DNA from: CAZIGM01 sp964538675
GTDB lineage: Bacteria; Bacillota; Bacilli; Tepidibacillales; Tepidibacillaceae
Direction of reading: 5' to 3'
DNA length: 6,819 nt
NCBI GenBank assembly: GCA_964538675.1
Contig: CAZIGM010000075.1
Span: forward strand, 1 to 6,819
Part shown: in pieces, positions 4,843 through 6,819 of the stretch
Layout of the letters: the number at the start of each line of letters is the position of its first letter
Position numbering within the stretch: the first letter of the stretch is position 1
The notes under the pieces: model-generated
The model's database searches: none
What the model saw: only the letters and a program-made list of their open reading frames with translations
What the model was told of the DNA's origin: nothing
Translations under genes and position numbers: made by a program

Positions 4843-6585
4843 ATGAAGAAAAATAAAATGAAGAAAAACAAGCAGCTTAAATTCGGTTTAAAGGCACAAT
4901 TTATTACATGGTTTTTAATATTAGCTTTAATTCCAATGCTAGTTGTCGGATTTATTACATTTAATTTAGCAAAAAGAGAAATGGTCTCAGAAGGAATGAC
5001 ACAGCTAGAAAAATCGACAAACATAGCTTATGAAAAATTGATAAATATGAACTTAAGAGTTATGAAAAATGAACTTACTTTAGAAGAAGCACAGGAAATA
5101 TTAAGAACACAATTGATAGGAACAAAATTAGAAGATGGTACACGTAAAATAACTAATACTGATTTGGTCATAGGTGAAGATGATTATCTTTATGCTTTTA
5201 ATTCTGAAGGTAAAGTAGTAATGCATGCTTTTAAAGAAGGTGCCAATAAAAGTGAGGATCCAAATGTACAATACATACTTAATCAAAAAGAAGGCTTATA
5301 CTCCTACGAAGGAAGAAATACACCTGAAGATCCAATACAAACAAAAATAGTTTATATGAAATACTTTGAACCATGGGATTGGGTAATCGTTAATGGATCT
5401 TGGGAATCCAATTTTTATAAGGGAATTGATGAAATAGGTAAATTATTAATAATAGTTTTTTCTATTACATTAGTTGTAGTTATATTTTCTGCATTAATAA
5501 TTACTAGAAAGATAGTAAAACCGATAAATCAATTAAGTGATGTTATGACATATATGGGAGAGGGAGATTTTACAAAACAAGTATATATTAAATCCAAGGA
5601 TGAGCTAGCGCTGCTATCTAATAACATGAATAAATCTATGAGTTCTATCAGTAAGGTCATAGATAACGTAAGAATGACATCCCAACAGTTAGCTGCTTCC
5701 GCTGAACAATTAAATGCATCAGCTATTGATACCAATAACACTGCAAAAGAAGTAGATACATCCATGGATAATGTTAATAATGATTTAGAAAATCATGATA
5801 AAAATGTAGAAAATATTTCCGGTTTAATGGAAGAATTAGCTGCTAGCTATGAAGAAATCTCTGCTAGTACTGACGAAGTAAGTAAGAAAGCTTATCAAGC
5901 CGAACAAGCCAGTAATAATGGTGTTGTTCTTGTAGATAATATGACAAACCAAATTAGAAAAATAGAAATGTCGGTGATAGATTCTGGCAAACGTATTCAT
6001 ATTCTACAAGAGAATTCAAACGAAATTGGGAAAATAGTAAATCTAATATCGGAGATCTCCTCTCAAACAAATCTACTTGCTTTAAATGCCGCTATTGAGG
6101 CTGCAAGAGCAGGGGAAAATGGTAGAGGCTTTGCAGTAGTAGCTGATGAGGTTAGAAATCTAGCTGAAGAAACAGCTCAAGCAACTGAGCAAATCAAGAA
6201 ATTAATTGATAATATTCAAAATGAAACCAAAGAAACCGTTACACAATTTGAAGAAGCAACTGGTGCAGTAAATAAGGGAATTGAATATGTTGAGCAAACT
6301 GGTGAATCCTTTAAAATTATATTAAATTCAATTGTAAACGTTGCATCAGGTTTATCTGAAGTATCTTCAGCAATTAATGAAATGGCAAGTGGTACAAACA
6401 ATGCTGTAGAAGATATAAATGATATCGCGCATGTATCAAATGAAATATCAGAAAAAAGTATTAATCTAAAGAAATCAGCTGAAACTCAAGTTGTTACATC
6501 GGATACAATTGCACAATCTGCACGAGAACTTTCAGAAATGGCTGAAAAGCTTCAAGATCTCTTATCTACTTATAAAACATTGTAA
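4843..6585 (+). CDS. Methyl-accepting chemotaxis protein (sCache-type chemoreceptor)
   Basis: Membrane chemoreceptor that controls CheA kinase through CheW and adapts by methylation. Layout of the 580-residue product: basic N-terminus, first membrane helix about 18-40, extracellular sensor about 41-199, second helix about 200-221, HAMP about 222-274, and cytoplasmic coiled-coil signalling domain about 275-580. The sensor has the size and late aromatic block (MKYFEPWDWVIVNGSW, 172-187) of a single Cache (sCache_2) domain, a class that often binds small organic acids; the ligand here is unknown. The CheA/CheW-contacting hairpin tip is intact: EISSQTNLLALNAAIEAARA (404-423), then GENGRGFAVVADEVRNLAEE (424-443). 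Methylation-type helices with paired Glu/Gln occur near 281-294 and 558-570. No C-terminal CheR-tethering pentapeptide is seen. The start is ATG with GGGAGG (4832-4837) 5 nt upstream. The gene stands alone behind a sigma-D-type promoter. No clear intrinsic terminator follows. Confidence 0.97.
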   Translation: MKKNKMKKNKQLKFGLKAQFITWFLILALIPMLVVGFITFNLAKREMVSEGMTQLEKSTNIAYEKLINMNLRVMKNELTLEEAQEILRTQLIGTKLEDGTRKITNTDLVIGEDDYLYAFNSEGKVVMHAFKEGANKSEDPNVQYILNQKEGLYSYEGRNTPEDPIQTKIVYMKYFEPWDWVIVNGSWESNFYKGIDEIGKLLIIVFSITLVVVIFSALIITRKIVKPINQLSDVMTYMGEGDFTKQVYIKSKDELALLSNNMNKSMSSISKVIDNVRMTSQQLAASAEQLNASAIDTNNTAKEVDTSMDNVNNDLENHDKNVENISGLMEELAASYEEISASTDEVSKKAYQAEQASNNGVVLVDNMTNQIRKIEMSVIDSGKRIHILQENSNEIGKIVNLISEISSQTNLLALNAAIEAARAGENGRGFAVVADEVRNLAEETAQATEQIKKLIDNIQNETKETVTQFEEATGAVNKGIEYVEQTGESFKIILNSIVNVASGLSEVSSAINEMASGTNNAVEDINDIAHVSNEISEKSINLKKSAETQVVTSDTIAQSARELSEMAEKLQDLLSTYKTL

Positions 6586-6613
6586 ATAAATATAATACCA
6601 AAAAAATCACAGA

Positions 6614-6819
6614 CTGTAGAAAATGGGTGTTAAAGTATTTGTAGTTTGCAACGTGCTCCGATGTCCGTTACCTTTCTTTTAATGAGTAAAATACGGAAGA
6701 AAGGTAACTCCCAAAAGTCACACTTATGTAAAGCTACAAAACTTTTAGGTAGTATAATAGCGAGAGGAACGGAGCTTACTTAACGTAAGTGAGTACCGTA
6801 GATTTAAGCAGTAACGCAG
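6614..6819 (+). other. Structured non-coding stretch, probable edge of a larger RNA or mobile element (truncated by window)
   Basis: GC is about 38% over 6611-6819 by hand count, above the flanking gene. AAAGT plus TTTGTAG (6632-6644, bulged A at 6637) pairs with CTACAAAACTTT (6734-6745). This helix encloses a perfect 12-bp stem, GTTACCTTTCTT (6667-6678) with AAGAAAGGTAAC (6697-6708). Further on, ACGG (6769-6772) and CCGT (6796-6799) bracket CTTAC/GTAAG (6775-6779 with 6785-6789). Nested long-range pairing without a usable reading frame suggests RNA structure. Candidates are domain I of a group II intron or another large ribonucleoprotein RNA. No GUGYG intron 5' end was found, so the identity stays open. 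Confidence 0.5.

Noticed and set aside
4818..5024. Minus-strand 68-codon reading frame over the chemoreceptor start
   Set aside because: It is the antisense shadow of the basic N-terminus and first membrane helix of the chemoreceptor. It has no ribosome binding site and no recognisable domain.
5529..5765. Minus-strand 78-codon reading frame inside the chemoreceptor gene
   Set aside because: It is opposite the HAMP and methylation-helix coding region, which is clearly real. The composition is that of an antisense shadow.
6216..6401. Minus-strand 61-codon reading frame inside the chemoreceptor gene
   Set aside because: It is an antisense shadow of the signalling coiled coil, with no supporting signals.
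6625..6633. Definite group II intron 5' boundary
   Set aside because: The likeness to Ll.LtrB domain I is short, the local GTGTT does not fit the GUGYG 5' consensus, and neither a maturase nor domain V is inside the window. Kept only as a hypothesis.

Overview
The window is low-GC DNA with strong AGGAGG-type ribosome binding sites, two TTG starts beside good Shine-Dalgarno sequences, T-rich intrinsic termination and a flagellar sigma-D-type promoter. This points to a motile, probably spore-forming Firmicute, most likely in Clostridia. No species can be named from the sequence alone.

Layout. (1) 140-1826: a two-gene ABC-2-type transporter operon, ATPase then six-helix permease, with 1 nt between the genes. 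(2) 1902-2615: an Fe/Mn superoxide dismutase with an unusual Tyr/Trp-rich N-terminal extension, closed by an intrinsic terminator at 2630-2665. (3) 2747-3400: a PilZ-domain c-di-GMP receptor. (4) 3441-3496: a hairpin with a perfect 17-bp outer stem, lying between two convergent genes. (5) 3497-4282, minus strand: a zinc N-acetylmuramoyl-L-alanine amidase with no signal peptide and a C-terminal stalk-like domain. (6) 4283-4842: 560 bp without a gene. It holds an elaborate fold-back element at about 4429-4715, then a near-consensus sigma-D promoter at 4724-4750. (7) 4843-6585: a transmembrane methyl-accepting chemotaxis protein. (8) 6586-6819: a GC-richer, apparently non-coding, strongly self-complementary stretch running off the window, probably the edge of a larger structured RNA or mobile element.

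How the genes fit together. The ABC pair is a self-contained export or resistance-type unit. The dismutase deals with oxygen stress. The PilZ receptor and the chemoreceptor both belong to the motility and second-messenger world, and the chemoreceptor appears to be expressed with the flagellar regulon. The amidase is of the kind that acts without Sec secretion: released by mother-cell lysis, or by a holin if of phage origin. Gene order does not show these units forming one pathway.

The most unusual feature is the 4429-4715 element. An 11-bp perfect inverted repeat encloses a four-way junction built from a 22-position closing helix (21 pairs) and three further helices, plus a possible 7-bp pseudoknot. 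It is either a MITE-like mobile repeat or an undescribed structured RNA. The sequence alone does not decide between them.
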